Of a stretch of 39,397 nucleotides of DNA, positions 16,323-24,570 are shown one piece after another. The DNA is from Acidobacteriota bacterium (GTDB lineage: Bacteria > Acidobacteriota > Terriglobia > Bryobacterales > UBA6623), in NCBI GenBank assembly GCA_027592785.1, contig JAQCLD010000033.1:1-39397 (forward strand), in the 5' to 3' direction. Both the position numbers and the translations under genes were made by a program. How positions within the stretch are numbered: the stretch's first letter is position 1; each line of letters starts with the position of its first letter. The notes beneath the pieces were generated by a model that saw only the letters and a program-made list of their open reading frames with translations, was not told where the DNA came from and made no database searches.

Positions 16323-16389
16323 CAGACAGGCTATTGTGAAGGTGCATCGCGGACGAAGGCGGCCGCCGTTTCACATAGGTAGGGGTTCC

Positions 16390-16979
16390 ATGACGACAAT
16401 TGCTTCCGCTTCAAAAGTCTGTGCCAGGTCTACGGGCCTGTTCCTCGCTGGATTGCTGGTGGGTTCGTTCGGTTCGGCGATGGCAGTTCGCCCAACCCGG
16501 GCATCCTCAAGACGAAGGTAAAACCCGATGATGCGGGAATTTATATCGACGGCGAGTACGCCGGACACGCAGACCGTTTCAATGGGCCTCGCGAAAACCT
16601 GTTTCTAACGCCAGGCGAGCACGAGGTCCGCGTCTCGATGGTGTACTACAAGGACTACACCACCAAGGTGACGATCCAGCCAGGCGAGAAGACGGTGATG
16701 CAGCACAGCATGGCGCCCTCAGGCGAAGCGCATCCCACCGGACCGTTTGGGCGCATCAAAATCAGCCCTCCGAAGAGTGAGTTGAACGCGGCCGTAATAG
16801 TCGACGGCATGCATATAGGCTACGCCGACCAGGTCAACAAGATCGCTCAGACACTGCTGCTACTGCCGGGCGAGCACAAGATCGAACTGCGTTACGCAGG
16901 CTACCAGCCGTACGTGACAACCATCACGGTTGAAGCGAACAAGAAGCAGATTCTCACGCCGACGCTGACGCCGAAGTAG
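16390..16979 (+). pseudogene. secreted two-PEGA-domain protein, frameshifted
   Basis: AGGGG (16381-16385) precedes the ATG at 16390 by 4 bases. The first frame encodes a signal peptide (to about GSFGSAMA, near 16484) and then hits a stop at 16519-16521. One base out of register, the downstream frame reads GSSPNPGILKTKVKPDDAG and continues through two PEGA domains: GIYIDGEYAGHADRF...LTPGEHEVRV and VIVDGMHIGYADQV...LLPGEHKIELRYAGY, ending at the TAG 16977-16979. Loss of one G from a GGG near 16482 would explain it. PEGA domains are cell-surface or periplasmic adhesion and anchoring modules. It may be real damage or a homopolymer sequence error. Confidence 0.75.
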
Positions 16980-16986
16980 CTTCGGC
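16970..16986. terminator. hairpin with stop codon as loop
   Basis: GCCGAAG-TAG-CTTCGGC: a perfect 7-base stem whose three-base loop is the stop codon of the PEGA gene and whose last base starts the stop codon of the convergent serine hydrolase. It is the third such junction hairpin in the window. Confidence 0.5.
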
Positions 16987-18152
16987 TAGCGAGTAGATAG
17001 GGCGCCGATAAGCGCCGTTTCCATAGCGGGCTGTGTGGCCCGCTGTTGGGCGTTGACTGCGGCCTCTAGGGCGGCATGTTGGACGACGACTAACCGCTCT
17101 TCGGGATTGACGTAGATGCGTTGTCCGAAGATGCCGGAGGCTGCGTAGCCGCCGTGCTCTTGGAGCCACCACATGTAGCCGTATTGTTCGTTAGCTGGCG
17201 AGGGGGCGGTGGAGGCATCCATCCAGCCGTTGGGCAGGGCACGGGTGCCGTCGGGCAACACGCCGTCTGACATGGCAAATAGCCCAAGGCGCGCATAGTC
17301 ACGTAGTGTGGCATTGAGACAACAGCCTCCGAACTCGCCGCCGCCTGCTTCGGTGAGTGTCCATTTGGCCACGGCCTCCATGCCGAAGGGCTGCCATATC
17401 TTCTCGCTCAAGTAGGTTGCGAGGTTGTTGCCAATGGCGGCCCGGAGGAGCGTGCCGACGAGGTTCGTTTCCGCGGTGTTGTAGTTGAACTTCTGGCCGG
17501 GCGGAGCCACGCGAGGCTTGGCGCTCAAGTAACGCTGGACGAAGAGCGTGCTCCAGTCGTCGATAAAGACGTCGGAATTGGGGTCGTCGTAGGTCTCGTC
17601 CCAGGCGACGCCCGAGGCCATCTGGATGAGGTTGCGTATGGTGGTTTGCTCGTAGGCGGAACCGCGTAGACGCGGCAGATAGTCGGTGACCTTCTCGTCA
17701 ATGTTGTCTATGTAGCCGTCTTGGATGGCGGCGCCGACTAGCATGGAGGTTACTGACTTGGCGACGGAGTAAGAAACCCAGCGGGTCGCCGCGGTGTTGC
17801 CTAGGCCATAGCGCTCGTAGACGATTTGGCCGTTCTTAATGACCAACAGCCCGGCGATGTTCCTCTGGATAAAGTAGTCGTCGAGCGTGAGCTGTTGGCC
17901 GTTGGCTTCAAAGCGCACGCCGCTGAGGTCAACAGGTTTGTAGGGCAGGGGATACGGTGCCGTTGAAGGCGCAACGTCTCGCGACGGAAAGATCTTGTCG
18001 TAGTTGCGGAAGCCGGAGACCTTCTGTTGGAGCGTCCAGGTGAGGGGTTGCGGTGGGCCTAGGTGCTGCGCGTCGTCGGCGGGATCGATCCAGGGAGCTT
18101 GGGCGTGGGCGGATGCACTGCAGAGCAAGAACAGTAAGCAGAGAAGGCGCAT
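16986..18152 (-). CDS. secreted serine hydrolase, class C beta-lactamase/NylB-like
   Basis: 388 residues with a signal peptide ending near SAHAQAPW. The active-site Ser129 and Lys132 lie in SYSVAKSVTSML, the second motif Tyr-x-Asn in KFNYNTAETN (about 207), and the C-terminal strand GYAASGIFGQRIYV replaces the KTG box. This pattern matches 6-aminohexanoate-dimer hydrolase (NylB)/EstB-type esterases more than true beta-lactamases, so resistance should not be assumed. TAGACT ends 9 bases before the ATG, with no Shine-Dalgarno. It diverges from the toxin-antitoxin pair. Confidence 0.85.
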   Translation of the reverse strand: MRLLCLLFLLCSASAHAQAPWIDPADDAQHLGPPQPLTWTLQQKVSGFRNYDKIFPSRDVAPSTAPYPLPYKPVDLSGVRFEANGQQLTLDDYFIQRNIAGLLVIKNGQIVYERYGLGNTAATRWVSYSVAKSVTSMLVGAAIQDGYIDNIDEKVTDYLPRLRGSAYEQTTIRNLIQMASGVAWDETYDDPNSDVFIDDWSTLFVQRYLSAKPRVAPPGQKFNYNTAETNLVGTLLRAAIGNNLATYLSEKIWQPFGMEAVAKWTLTEAGGGEFGGCCLNATLRDYARLGLFAMSDGVLPDGTRALPNGWMDASTAPSPANEQYGYMWWLQEHGGYAASGIFGQRIYVNPEERLVVVQHAALEAAVNAQQRATQPAMETALIGALSTR

Positions 18153-18161
18153 CGCGGCCCC

Positions 18162-18167
18162 AGTCTA
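18162..18167 (-). promoter_or_regulatory. -10 box of the serine hydrolase gene
   Basis: TAGACT on the minus strand ends 9 bases before the ATG at 18152. TTTGTC lies 17 bases further upstream as a possible -35. Confidence 0.5.
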
Positions 18168-18200
18168 GCAACTTGGACTGGAGGGACAAATCGTCGAGTC

Positions 18201-18234
18201 ATAGCAAAAATGCTATACTACAAAAGTCTGCTAT
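18201..18234 (+). promoter_or_regulatory. toxin-antitoxin promoter and operator
   Basis: A palindrome ATAGCA-AAAA-TGCTAT (18201-18216) overlaps the -10 box TATACT (18214-18219), and a third half-site TGCTAT (18229-18234) overlaps the start codon. This is the classic layout for autorepression by the antitoxin or toxin-antitoxin complex. Confidence 0.6.
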
Positions 18235-18568
18235 GACGTGGACGGTAGAAACCCTGAATGAAGTTGTGGACGCGGAGCTTGAAGAGCTGCCCGCCGACAT
18301 GCGGGCCCGTTTTCACTACATCTCGCAACTCATCGAGGAGTTCTGGTTGGATCGTGTTCGGGAGCCTCACGTCAAGCACCTGCGCGGTCGCTTGTGGGAG
18401 ATGAGGATGAAGGGCCAGGATGGAATTTCTCGGGCCCTCTACGTTACTGCCGTGGGAAAGCGCGTGGTGGTAGTCCGCGTATTCATAAAGAAGACGCGGA
18501 CGACGCCAAGCCGGGAGATCGAGGTGGGCCTGAAGCGGGCAAAGGAGCTTGAGTCATGGCCAAAGTAA
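18233..18568 (+). CDS. HigB/RelE-like toxin (Gp49 family)
   Basis: 111 residues from the ATG at 18233. The pattern fits phage Gp49/HigB toxins: an early helical part (LNEVVDAELEELPADMRARF), then VKHLRGRLWEMRMKGQDGISRALYVT and VVVVRVFIKKTRTTP with basic residues that cut ribosome-bound mRNA in this family. The frame is open further upstream to 18053, but that part overlaps the serine hydrolase and lacks the family pattern. The toxin precedes the antitoxin, as in higBA. The antitoxin ATG lies 13 bases inside the toxin's end. Confidence 0.85.
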   Translation: MTWTVETLNEVVDAELEELPADMRARFHYISQLIEEFWLDRVREPHVKHLRGRLWEMRMKGQDGISRALYVTAVGKRVVVVRVFIKKTRTTPSREIEVGLKRAKELESWPK

Positions 18569-18843
18569 GGGACCTTCACCAGAAATGGATTAAGAACAAG
18601 GAGTACCGGAAGGCGCACGACGATCTCGCGCCGGAATTCGCGATCGCGCGAGCGGTAATTGAAGCCCGCGCAGCTGCCGGGCTCACACAGGAGCAGCTCG
18701 CGCAGCGTATGGACACCACGCAATCCGTCATCGCCCGGCTTGAGGGTGGACGGGCGCGGCCCTCGACGCAGACCCTGGAGCGTCTCGCTGCGGCCACCGG
18801 GACCCGGCTTAAAATTAGTTTCGAGCCTGCGGGGGTGCAGTAA
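18556..18843 (+). CDS. XRE-family antitoxin (HigA-like)
   Basis: 95 residues. A helical N-terminus precedes an HTH_3 domain (about 36-90) with GLTQEQLAQRMDTTQSVIARLEGG, the recognition helix around TTQSVIARLE. It should neutralise the adjacent toxin and repress the operon through the palindrome at 18201-18216. Translational coupling through the overlap keeps the two in balance. Confidence 0.88.
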   Translation: MAKVRDLHQKWIKNKEYRKAHDDLAPEFAIARAVIEARAAAGLTQEQLAQRMDTTQSVIARLEGGRARPSTQTLERLAAATGTRLKISFEPAGVQ

Positions 18844-19199
18844 AGATCTCTATTCCTGGCCGTTGCGGGTAAGCACCTGCTCCGTTCGGTCAGAGCCGAT
18901 CACTGCGTTCACGAAAAATGGAAGTTGCTAGCAGGGCGCCGTGGGAAGCGGTCTGAATGGTCAGGAAGGCCCAAACAGGCACAATCAGCAGACCGGGAGG
19001 TAATGATCAGGCATGCCTTTGAGAACGAGAGCTAAACAGAGGGTGCTTGCTAGCGCGCACAGGCCATAAATCTTCATGAGCCGTTTGTGGTGGGCGATTA
19101 GCTTCGAGCGCAGTCTCTACCGCATCTTTCGACGGATACCTTCGATGTCTGTGCTCATCGGTGCGGCCAGCGTCACTAGATTTTAACTCCAAGACCAAG
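18844..19199. other. intergenic stretch with possible small-gene remnants
   Basis: About 360 bases without a convincing gene. On the minus strand 19077-18985 encodes 30 residues that resemble a signal peptide or membrane helix (ALASTLCLALVLKG) before a TGA. A second frame right after (about 18990-18890) is also hydrophobic (IVPVWAFLTIQTASHGALL). Together they could be one small membrane protein broken by a frameshift, but no homology is recognisable. The open frame 19198-19007 looks like chance. Confidence 0.25.
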
Positions 19200-19225
19200 A
19201 AGGCCCGGACGATAGTCCGGGCCTT
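19200..19225. terminator. strong bidirectional terminator after pnp
   Basis: A perfect 11-base stem AAGGCCCGGAC / GTCCGGGCCTT with loop GATA. It lies 25 bases beyond the pnp stop on the minus strand, and a T-rich stretch (TGGTTTCT) follows on the plus strand. Confidence 0.75.
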
Positions 19226-19250
19226 TGGTTTCTAGAGAGGAAGCGAAGGG

Positions 19251-21413
19251 TTAGTCTTCTTCGCCGTCTTCGTCTTCTTCTTCGGCGGCGGGTTTGCTGC
19301 CGCCCTTGGCTGCTTCGCGCTTTTCGCGCTGTTCGCGCAGGACTGCGCGGCGACTCAGTTTGATCTTGTTGCCGTCGAGCGCTAGGCACTTGACCAGGAT
19401 CTGGTCGCCTTCCTTTAGCTCGTCCTTGACTTGGTTGATGCGCTGCTCGGAGATCTCGCTGATGTGCAGCAAGCCTTCCGTTCCGGCGAAGATTTCAACG
19501 AAGGCGCCGAAGTCGACGATGCGCGTTACGGTGCCGAGGTAGGTCTTACCAGGCTCGGCGCTGGCCGTCAATTCTTCGATGATTTCAATCGCGCGCTTGG
19601 CAGCTTCGCTGTCGGTGCTGGCGATCGAAATCTTGCCGTCGTCATCTACGTTGATCTGAACGCCGGTCTCCTCAACAATGCCCTTGATGGTCTTGCCGCC
19701 GGAGCCGATGACGTCGCGGATCTTGCTGACCGGGATGTGGATGGTCGTGATACGCGGCGCGTGAGGAGCTAGGTCCTCACGGTGAGTCGTGAGCGCTTCG
19801 GCCATCTTGCCGAGGATGTGCATGCGTCCGGCTTTCGCTTGGGCGAGAGCTTTCTCCATGATCTCCAGGGTGATGTTTGGAGCCTTGATGTCCATCTGCA
19901 GTGCGCAGATGCCTTCGGCTGTTCCGGCAACCTTGAAGTCCATGTCCCCGTAGTGGTCTTCCGCGCCGGCGATGTCGGTGAGCACGGCGAAGTTGTCTTT
20001 GCCGTCGGTGACCAAACCCATCGCGACGCCCGCAACTGGAGCCTTGATTGGCACGCCGGCGTCCATCAGCGACAGTGCGCCGCCGCAGACAGTGGCCATC
20101 GAACTCGAACCATTCGACTCGAGAATATCGCTAACGACACGGATGGTGTAGGGGAAGTCTTCGTGGCTCGGCAGCACAGCGGTCAGCGCGCGCTCGGCCA
20201 ACATGCCGTGGCCGACTTCGCGGCGTCCCGCGCCACGCAGGAACGAAACCTCGCCCACGCTGAACGGTGGGAAGTTGTAGTGGACCATGAACAACTTGTT
20301 GAAGTTGGCGTCGTCGAGCTTCTCTTGACGCTGCGAGTCCATCTTGGTGCCGAGCGTGGTAGTACACAACGCCTGCGTCTCGCCGCGGGTGAACACGGCC
20401 GAACCGTGGGCGCGCGGCAGCTCTTTAACCGTGCAGTCGATGGCACGGATCTCGTCGAACTTGCGGTTGTCGGGACGGCGCTTCTCTTCGAGCACCCAGC
20501 GGCGGAAGATCTGCTCTTGCAGCTGAGCTAAGATCGGTTTCAGCGCAGCCGACTTCTCTGCGTCGTCGGCGTAGGCGGCTTTGATCTCTTTCTTGACTTC
20601 CTTGACCTTGATCTGGCTATCGAGCTTGGGATACTTGCCCGTATCCACCGCGTCCTCGAACTTCTTGCCGTACTTCTTGGTGACCTCTTTGAGCAGGGCC
20701 TCGTCGAGCTTGGGATCTTCGAAAGACCACTTCGGTTTGCCGGCCAACTTCTGAAGTTTTTCAATGCCCTTGACGATCGTCTTGCAGGCTTCGTGTCCGC
20801 GCTTGATCGCTTCGAGAACTTCGGACTCGTCGACCTCTTTGGCCTCGGACTCGACCATCACGATGCCTGCCTTGGCGGCGGCTACGGTGATGTTCATTTT
20901 GGCGGTCTGGAGTTGCTCGTAGCCGGGGTTTAAAACCCACTCGCCATCGCACAAGCCCACCTGTACGCCGCCAATCGTATGGACTGTCGGGATCGGCGAA
21001 ATTGCCAGTGCCGCCGAGGCGCCGATGATCGCCAGCGGAAACGGATCAAACTCCGGATCGGCCGAAATGACGAAGGCAATGATCTGCGTCTCGTTGCGGA
21101 AGCCGGCAGGGAACAGCGGGCGGAACGGACGGTCGATCAGGCGGCTCGTCAGAACCTCCTTCTCAGAAGGCCGAGCCTCGCGTTTGATGTAGCCGCCCGG
21201 AAAACGTCCGGCGGCGTAATAATACTCCCGGTAATCTACCGTCAACGGGAAAAAGTCGATGCCCTCGCGAGGCTCATCGGCGGCGGTGGCGGTCACTAGG
21301 ACCCGCGCGTCGCCGCATCCGACGACGACCGAACCGCCCGCCTGTTTGGCTAGGCGCCCAGTTTCGAGCGTGATTACACGCTCGCCGAGCTTAATTTCTA
21401 CTGTGTGTTGCAT
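19251..21413 (-). CDS. pnp: polynucleotide phosphorylase
   Basis: 720 residues, the normal length. Two RNase PH domains flank a helical linker, followed by a KH domain (about 575-640; IRDVIGSGGKTIKGI) and an S1 domain (about 645-715; GTVTRIVDFGAFVEIF). It degrades RNA 3' to 5' with phosphate, usually in the degradosome. The C-terminus is an acidic tail (EEEDEDGEED). AGGAAG sits 11 bases before the ATG. It follows rpsO, the conserved bacterial order, with a structured 223-base gap. Confidence 0.98.
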   Translation of the reverse strand: MQHTVEIKLGERVITLETGRLAKQAGGSVVVGCGDARVLVTATAADEPREGIDFFPLTVDYREYYYAAGRFPGGYIKREARPSEKEVLTSRLIDRPFRPLFPAGFRNETQIIAFVISADPEFDPFPLAIIGASAALAISPIPTVHTIGGVQVGLCDGEWVLNPGYEQLQTAKMNITVAAAKAGIVMVESEAKEVDESEVLEAIKRGHEACKTIVKGIEKLQKLAGKPKWSFEDPKLDEALLKEVTKKYGKKFEDAVDTGKYPKLDSQIKVKEVKKEIKAAYADDAEKSAALKPILAQLQEQIFRRWVLEEKRRPDNRKFDEIRAIDCTVKELPRAHGSAVFTRGETQALCTTTLGTKMDSQRQEKLDDANFNKLFMVHYNFPPFSVGEVSFLRGAGRREVGHGMLAERALTAVLPSHEDFPYTIRVVSDILESNGSSSMATVCGGALSLMDAGVPIKAPVAGVAMGLVTDGKDNFAVLTDIAGAEDHYGDMDFKVAGTAEGICALQMDIKAPNITLEIMEKALAQAKAGRMHILGKMAEALTTHREDLAPHAPRITTIHIPVSKIRDVIGSGGKTIKGIVEETGVQINVDDDGKISIASTDSEAAKRAIEIIEELTASAEPGKTYLGTVTRIVDFGAFVEIFAGTEGLLHISEISEQRINQVKDELKEGDQILVKCLALDGNKIKLSRRAVLREQREKREAAKGGSKPAAEEEDEDGEED

Positions 21414-21440
21414 TTGCGATCTAACTTCCTTTGATCGTCA

Positions 21441-21533
21441 GCGCGGCTACGGCCGCGCGGCTTGTTGCAAGCTGGAAAGGAGAAGCGGAGTAACTGATAC
21501 GTTCCCGAGACTGGACGTACAACTTCCGTACGT
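21441..21533 (-). promoter_or_regulatory. hairpins in the rpsO-pnp leader
   Basis: Two stems lie between rpsO and pnp: GCGCGGC/GCCGCGC with loop TACG (21441-21458) and ACGTAC/GTACGT with a 7-base loop (21515-21533). In other bacteria a pnp leader hairpin is processed by RNase III and mediates autocontrol by PNPase. That role here is inference. Confidence 0.4.
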
Positions 21534-21636
21534 GCTCAGTCGAATCCGAGTCCGCCCCGATAGACGGGTGTGAGGTGAGGGCGAGCCCTCCTAGAAGGAA
21601 GTCTCGACCCTGCGGCATCGGTTTCGTGGAAATCGA

Positions 21637-21906
21637 CTAGCCGCGGAGTCCGAGGGACTTAACGAGGGTGGCGTACTCGACAGGATTTTTGCCGCGCAAG
21701 TAGCGCAACAGGCGGCGTCGACGGCTAACCATCTTAAACATGCCGCGCCGGGAGGCGAAATCCTTCTTGTGATCTTTCAGGTGCTCGGTCAAATCCGCGA
21801 TGCGACGCGAAAGAAGAGCGACCTGCACTTCCGAGGAACCCACGTCATCACTATGGATGGCGTAGTTCGAGATAATTTCTTTCGTAACCTGTACTTCTAG
21901 GGGCAT
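21637..21906 (-). CDS. rpsO: 30S ribosomal protein S15
   Basis: 89 residues, the exact expected length, with the S15 pattern throughout: DDVGSSEVQVALLSRRIADLTEHLKDHKKDFASRRG is spread over residues 20-54 and the end is SLGLRG. It binds 16S rRNA early in 30S assembly. The message has a leader of about 50 bases from a promoter at 21963-21968. It ends in TAG, showing that TAG is a normal terminator in this genome. Confidence 0.98.
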   Translation of the reverse strand: MPLEVQVTKEIISNYAIHSDDVGSSEVQVALLSRRIADLTEHLKDHKKDFASRRGMFKMVSRRRRLLRYLRGKNPVEYATLVKSLGLRG

Positions 21907-21962
21907 TCAGCTACTCGCTGCTCCGTTCCAATTGCTTCTACTTTTGTTCGCTTACTCAGCGA

Positions 21963-21968
21963 AGTATA
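21963..21968 (-). promoter_or_regulatory. -10 box of rpsO
   Basis: TATACT on the minus strand with an extended -10 TG one base upstream (TGCTATACT). It lies 56 bases before the rpsO ATG, so this gene has a true leader, unlike many neighbours. Confidence 0.55.
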
Positions 21969-22034
21969 GCATAGGAACGGGACTCGACTCTGCAACATTT
22001 TCTAAATGATTTGTTTCCGAAAGATGCGGCCCCA

Positions 22035-22802
22035 TCAGCGGTTGACGCGCTCCCAGATTAGGCGTAAACCCTTTAACGTCAGGTGCTCGTCGACTTCTTG
22101 CACGTATCTCGACGAGGGACAGATGACGTGCGCCTGACCGCCGGTCCCGACAATCTTAGTGTCCGGTCCCAACTCCGCCAGTAGACGTTCGAGGATGCCG
22201 TCCAATAGCCCCAACGAGCCGTAGAATAGTCCCGACTGCAGGGCGCTCACGGTGCTCGTGCCGATCAGCTTCGCCGGGCGAGTCACCTCGATTTGGGGCA
22301 GCTTGGCTGTGTTGCTGAACAGCGCCTTGGCGGCGACTTCGACGCCTGCGCACAACAGGCCGCCGACATAACTGCCGTCGGCTTGGACGACATCGAAGTT
22401 GATCGCCGTACCGAAGTCCACAGCCACACACGGCCCGCCAAAGCGCTTGAACGCGGCGACGCTGTTGGCGATCCGGTCGGCGCCCAGCTCGGCGGGGTTG
22501 TCGATGGCAATCGTCAGACCGGTATCCACTGTGGAGTCCAGCAGTAAGGGCGTCCGCTGAAAGTAGCGCTCAGCCATGCGCCGCAACGAGTTGTTGAGGC
22601 TAGGCACCACCGAAGCGATGACGATACCGTTGATCTCACTCGCCGATAAGTCGGCCAGCATCAGCAGGTTCCTGATGAGCACGCCCCAACCGTCGACGGT
22701 TTGATCACGATCCGTCTTCAGCCGCCAGTCGTGCAACAGTTCGTCGCCTCGAAACACGCCTAGCGTCAGATTCGTATTGCCTACGTCGATAGCCAGCAGC
22801 AT
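22035..22802 (-). CDS. coaX: type III pantothenate kinase
   Basis: 255 residues, standard length. ASKHA-fold motifs: DVGNTNLTLGVF at the N-terminus (phosphate 1), ELGADRIANSVAA, VDFGTAINFDVV (phosphate 2) and VGTGGQAHVI. It phosphorylates pantothenate, the first step of coenzyme A synthesis, without feedback inhibition by CoA in this type. Its ATG directly abuts the birA stop, so the two are translated together, a very common bacterial pairing. Confidence 0.96.
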   Translation of the reverse strand: MLLAIDVGNTNLTLGVFRGDELLHDWRLKTDRDQTVDGWGVLIRNLLMLADLSASEINGIVIASVVPSLNNSLRRMAERYFQRTPLLLDSTVDTGLTIAIDNPAELGADRIANSVAAFKRFGGPCVAVDFGTAINFDVVQADGSYVGGLLCAGVEVAAKALFSNTAKLPQIEVTRPAKLIGTSTVSALQSGLFYGSLGLLDGILERLLAELGPDTKIVGTGGQAHVICPSSRYVQEVDEHLTLKGLRLIWERVNR

Positions 22803-23552
22803 CTAATCCTCTAGCGGCCGGACTCCGCCCGCCAAGACCGGGACGATTACGCCGTCGTCCCGCCTCACGAGCAGAATACCGCGTTCGTCCAGCCCGGCTG
22901 TTACTCCTCGGATGTTTTGGGCCGCGCTTTCCACCTCGACCCGACGCCCCTTGGCGTAACTGGAAGCTCGGGTGAAGGCCGCGACGATTCCGCTCGGGCC
23001 GCGATGCAAGAATACGTCGTAGTAGCGCTCAAGTTCTGTGAGGATCGATTGCAGGACAACGTCGCGGGCCCACTCACAACCGGTCTCGCGGCTCAGCGAC
23101 GTGGCGATGTCTTCGAGGTCAGGCGGAAACTCCGCCTGGTTGACGTTCACTCCCACGCCGACTATCACGTAGCGCGCGAGGTCGCCGTTCGCCGTTAGGT
23201 CGACTAGAATGCCGCAGCACTTTTTGCCGCCGAGTAATACGTCGTTGGGCCAACGGATGTCTGCCTGTTGCCCGCAGGCGCGGCCGATGCCGCGGGCGAC
23301 GCCGAGTCCGCACGCCAAGGTGATCGGCATGGCCTGCGCGGCAGACACGGGAGGCCGCAGAACCAGCGAAAAATAGAGCCCGGAGCGGGCGGGGGAGTGC
23401 CAATCGCGGCCGAGGCGTCCGCGGCCAACGGTTTGCTCGTCGGCGATGACCAGCGTTCCCTCCGGAGAACCGGCCTCGGCGCGCTCCGCAGCCTCGCGCA
23501 TCGTCGTATCGATGGACTCGAAGTGAAACCGAGGTTGGCCGAGTCGGGGCAA
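22803..23552 (-). CDS. birA: biotin--[acetyl-CoA carboxylase] ligase
   Basis: 249 residues. The catalytic core has GRGRLGRDWHSP (biotinyl-AMP loop), RWPNDVLLGGKKCCGILVD and VGVGVNVNQ, then a C-terminal SH3-like domain. The N-terminal DNA-binding domain of E. coli BirA is missing, so this is a group I enzyme that attaches biotin but does not repress. The start is TTG (7 bases after the previous stop); no better start is available before the conserved FESIDTTMREA. It ends in TAG, directly abutting coaX. Confidence 0.94.
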   Translation of the reverse strand: MPRLGQPRFHFESIDTTMREAAERAEAGSPEGTLVIADEQTVGRGRLGRDWHSPARSGLYFSLVLRPPVSAAQAMPITLACGLGVARGIGRACGQQADIRWPNDVLLGGKKCCGILVDLTANGDLARYVIVGVGVNVNQAEFPPDLEDIATSLSRETGCEWARDVVLQSILTELERYYDVFLHRGPSGIVAAFTRASSYAKGRRVEVESAAQNIRGVTAGLDERGILLVRRDDGVIVPVLAGGVRPLED

Positions 23553-23559
23553 GCGGGAA

Positions 23560-24558
23560 CTAGGCCGAATCCTTTTCGTCCAGGTGCAGACGGGTCAGTA
23601 CGTCGACCCGCGGCGCGATGATCGAGTTGGGGACAACCTTGGCAGCTACGTGGCGAGTTCCGGCGACGAACACGCCGCCCACGATGCACAACCCCGCCAG
23701 GATCAGGCAGGAGACAACGATGTCGAGCAACAACGTCCCCATATTGTCGTGGCGGCCCGGCTTCTGGTAGTTCGTCGTGACCTCACCGCGGTAGTGAACC
23801 TTGGAAAGTAACACTTGGGCTGCGTCAGGATCTGTCGGAGCCAAGACCGCTGCGATCATGGTGACGTCGCGCATGGCCACAACGTTCGGCAGCGTGCGGA
23901 ATAGCTCGATCTGTTCACGCGCCATTTGCGGCGTCGGATAACTAAACAGCGCCAGCCGCTCCTGCTGCTCCCCGGTTCCGTAGGTCGCCAGGACCGCTTC
24001 AGTACCAAAGTGGAAGGCGGCGACGGAGGGAGGCACTTCCGGCGCAAGCTGAGACAGAGAAGTCGGTCCAAGAATATAGCGCTTGCTGCCGCTGTTCATG
24101 TTTTCAGGCGGCAGATAGTTAGTGACTGGCGGATCGGCGCTCAGCCGAACGTTGGGGAAGTATTGCCCCATCATCAGTTCAATGTTGTCGTCCTCCGGCA
24201 TGTCGCCGAGAATTTCCACAACGTAATTGCCGAAGTGAATCCACATGCGGCCCGGAGTGGACCAAGCACGTTCGCCGTAGGTGTCTTCGACGCCGCCTTC
24301 AGCAAGCCCCCACAAGAAAGCCGCGTAGGCGCCGGTATCGTCGTAGAAACGGTAGGCAGTAATTTTCGCCTCGAGTCCGTTCTTGGTTTGAAAGACCCCG
24401 AGTTCACCCGCTTCGTAGTCAAACTCGGCGAAAAGCGCACTATCGGCTACTGGCGCGGCCTCAAGCGAAGTCCGGTCGAAGTCGCCAAGGCGTTCCGGCA
24501 GGATCTCGGCCGAGGCCAATAACGGGAGGAGAAACAACAGTGGGATCAGCTTCTTCAT
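23560..24558 (-). CDS. secreted, membrane-anchored DUF6599-like protein
   Basis: 332 residues: a signal peptide (LIPLLFLLPLLASAE), a periplasmic part with GDFDRTSLEAAPVADSALFAEF, YRFYDDTGAYAAFLWG and AWSTPGRMWIHFGNYVVEI, and one C-terminal membrane helix (about 278-300; LLLDIVVSCLILAGLCIVGG). The pattern matches DUF6599, a family with no known role that is common in Acidobacteriota. It sits between secA (12 bases) and birA (7 bases) in one operon, which does not by itself reveal its task. Confidence 0.75.
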   Translation of the reverse strand: MKKLIPLLFLLPLLASAEILPERLGDFDRTSLEAAPVADSALFAEFDYEAGELGVFQTKNGLEAKITAYRFYDDTGAYAAFLWGLAEGGVEDTYGERAWSTPGRMWIHFGNYVVEILGDMPEDDNIELMMGQYFPNVRLSADPPVTNYLPPENMNSGSKRYILGPTSLSQLAPEVPPSVAAFHFGTEAVLATYGTGEQQERLALFSYPTPQMAREQIELFRTLPNVVAMRDVTMIAAVLAPTDPDAAQVLLSKVHYRGEVTTNYQKPGRHDNMGTLLLDIVVSCLILAGLCIVGGVFVAGTRHVAAKVVPNSIIAPRVDVLTRLHLDEKDSA

Positions 24559-24570
24559 GGCGTCCGATGC

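Noticed and set aside
16986-18152. Annotation as an antibiotic beta-lactamase
   Set aside because: The SxxK and YxN motifs fit, but the KTG box is missing and the surrounding sequence resembles NylB/EstB-type hydrolases.
19007-19198. 63-residue minus-strand frame between the antitoxin and pnp
   Set aside because: Its composition is unlike neighbouring proteins, it shows no motif, and it crosses the region where a better hydrophobic frame exists.
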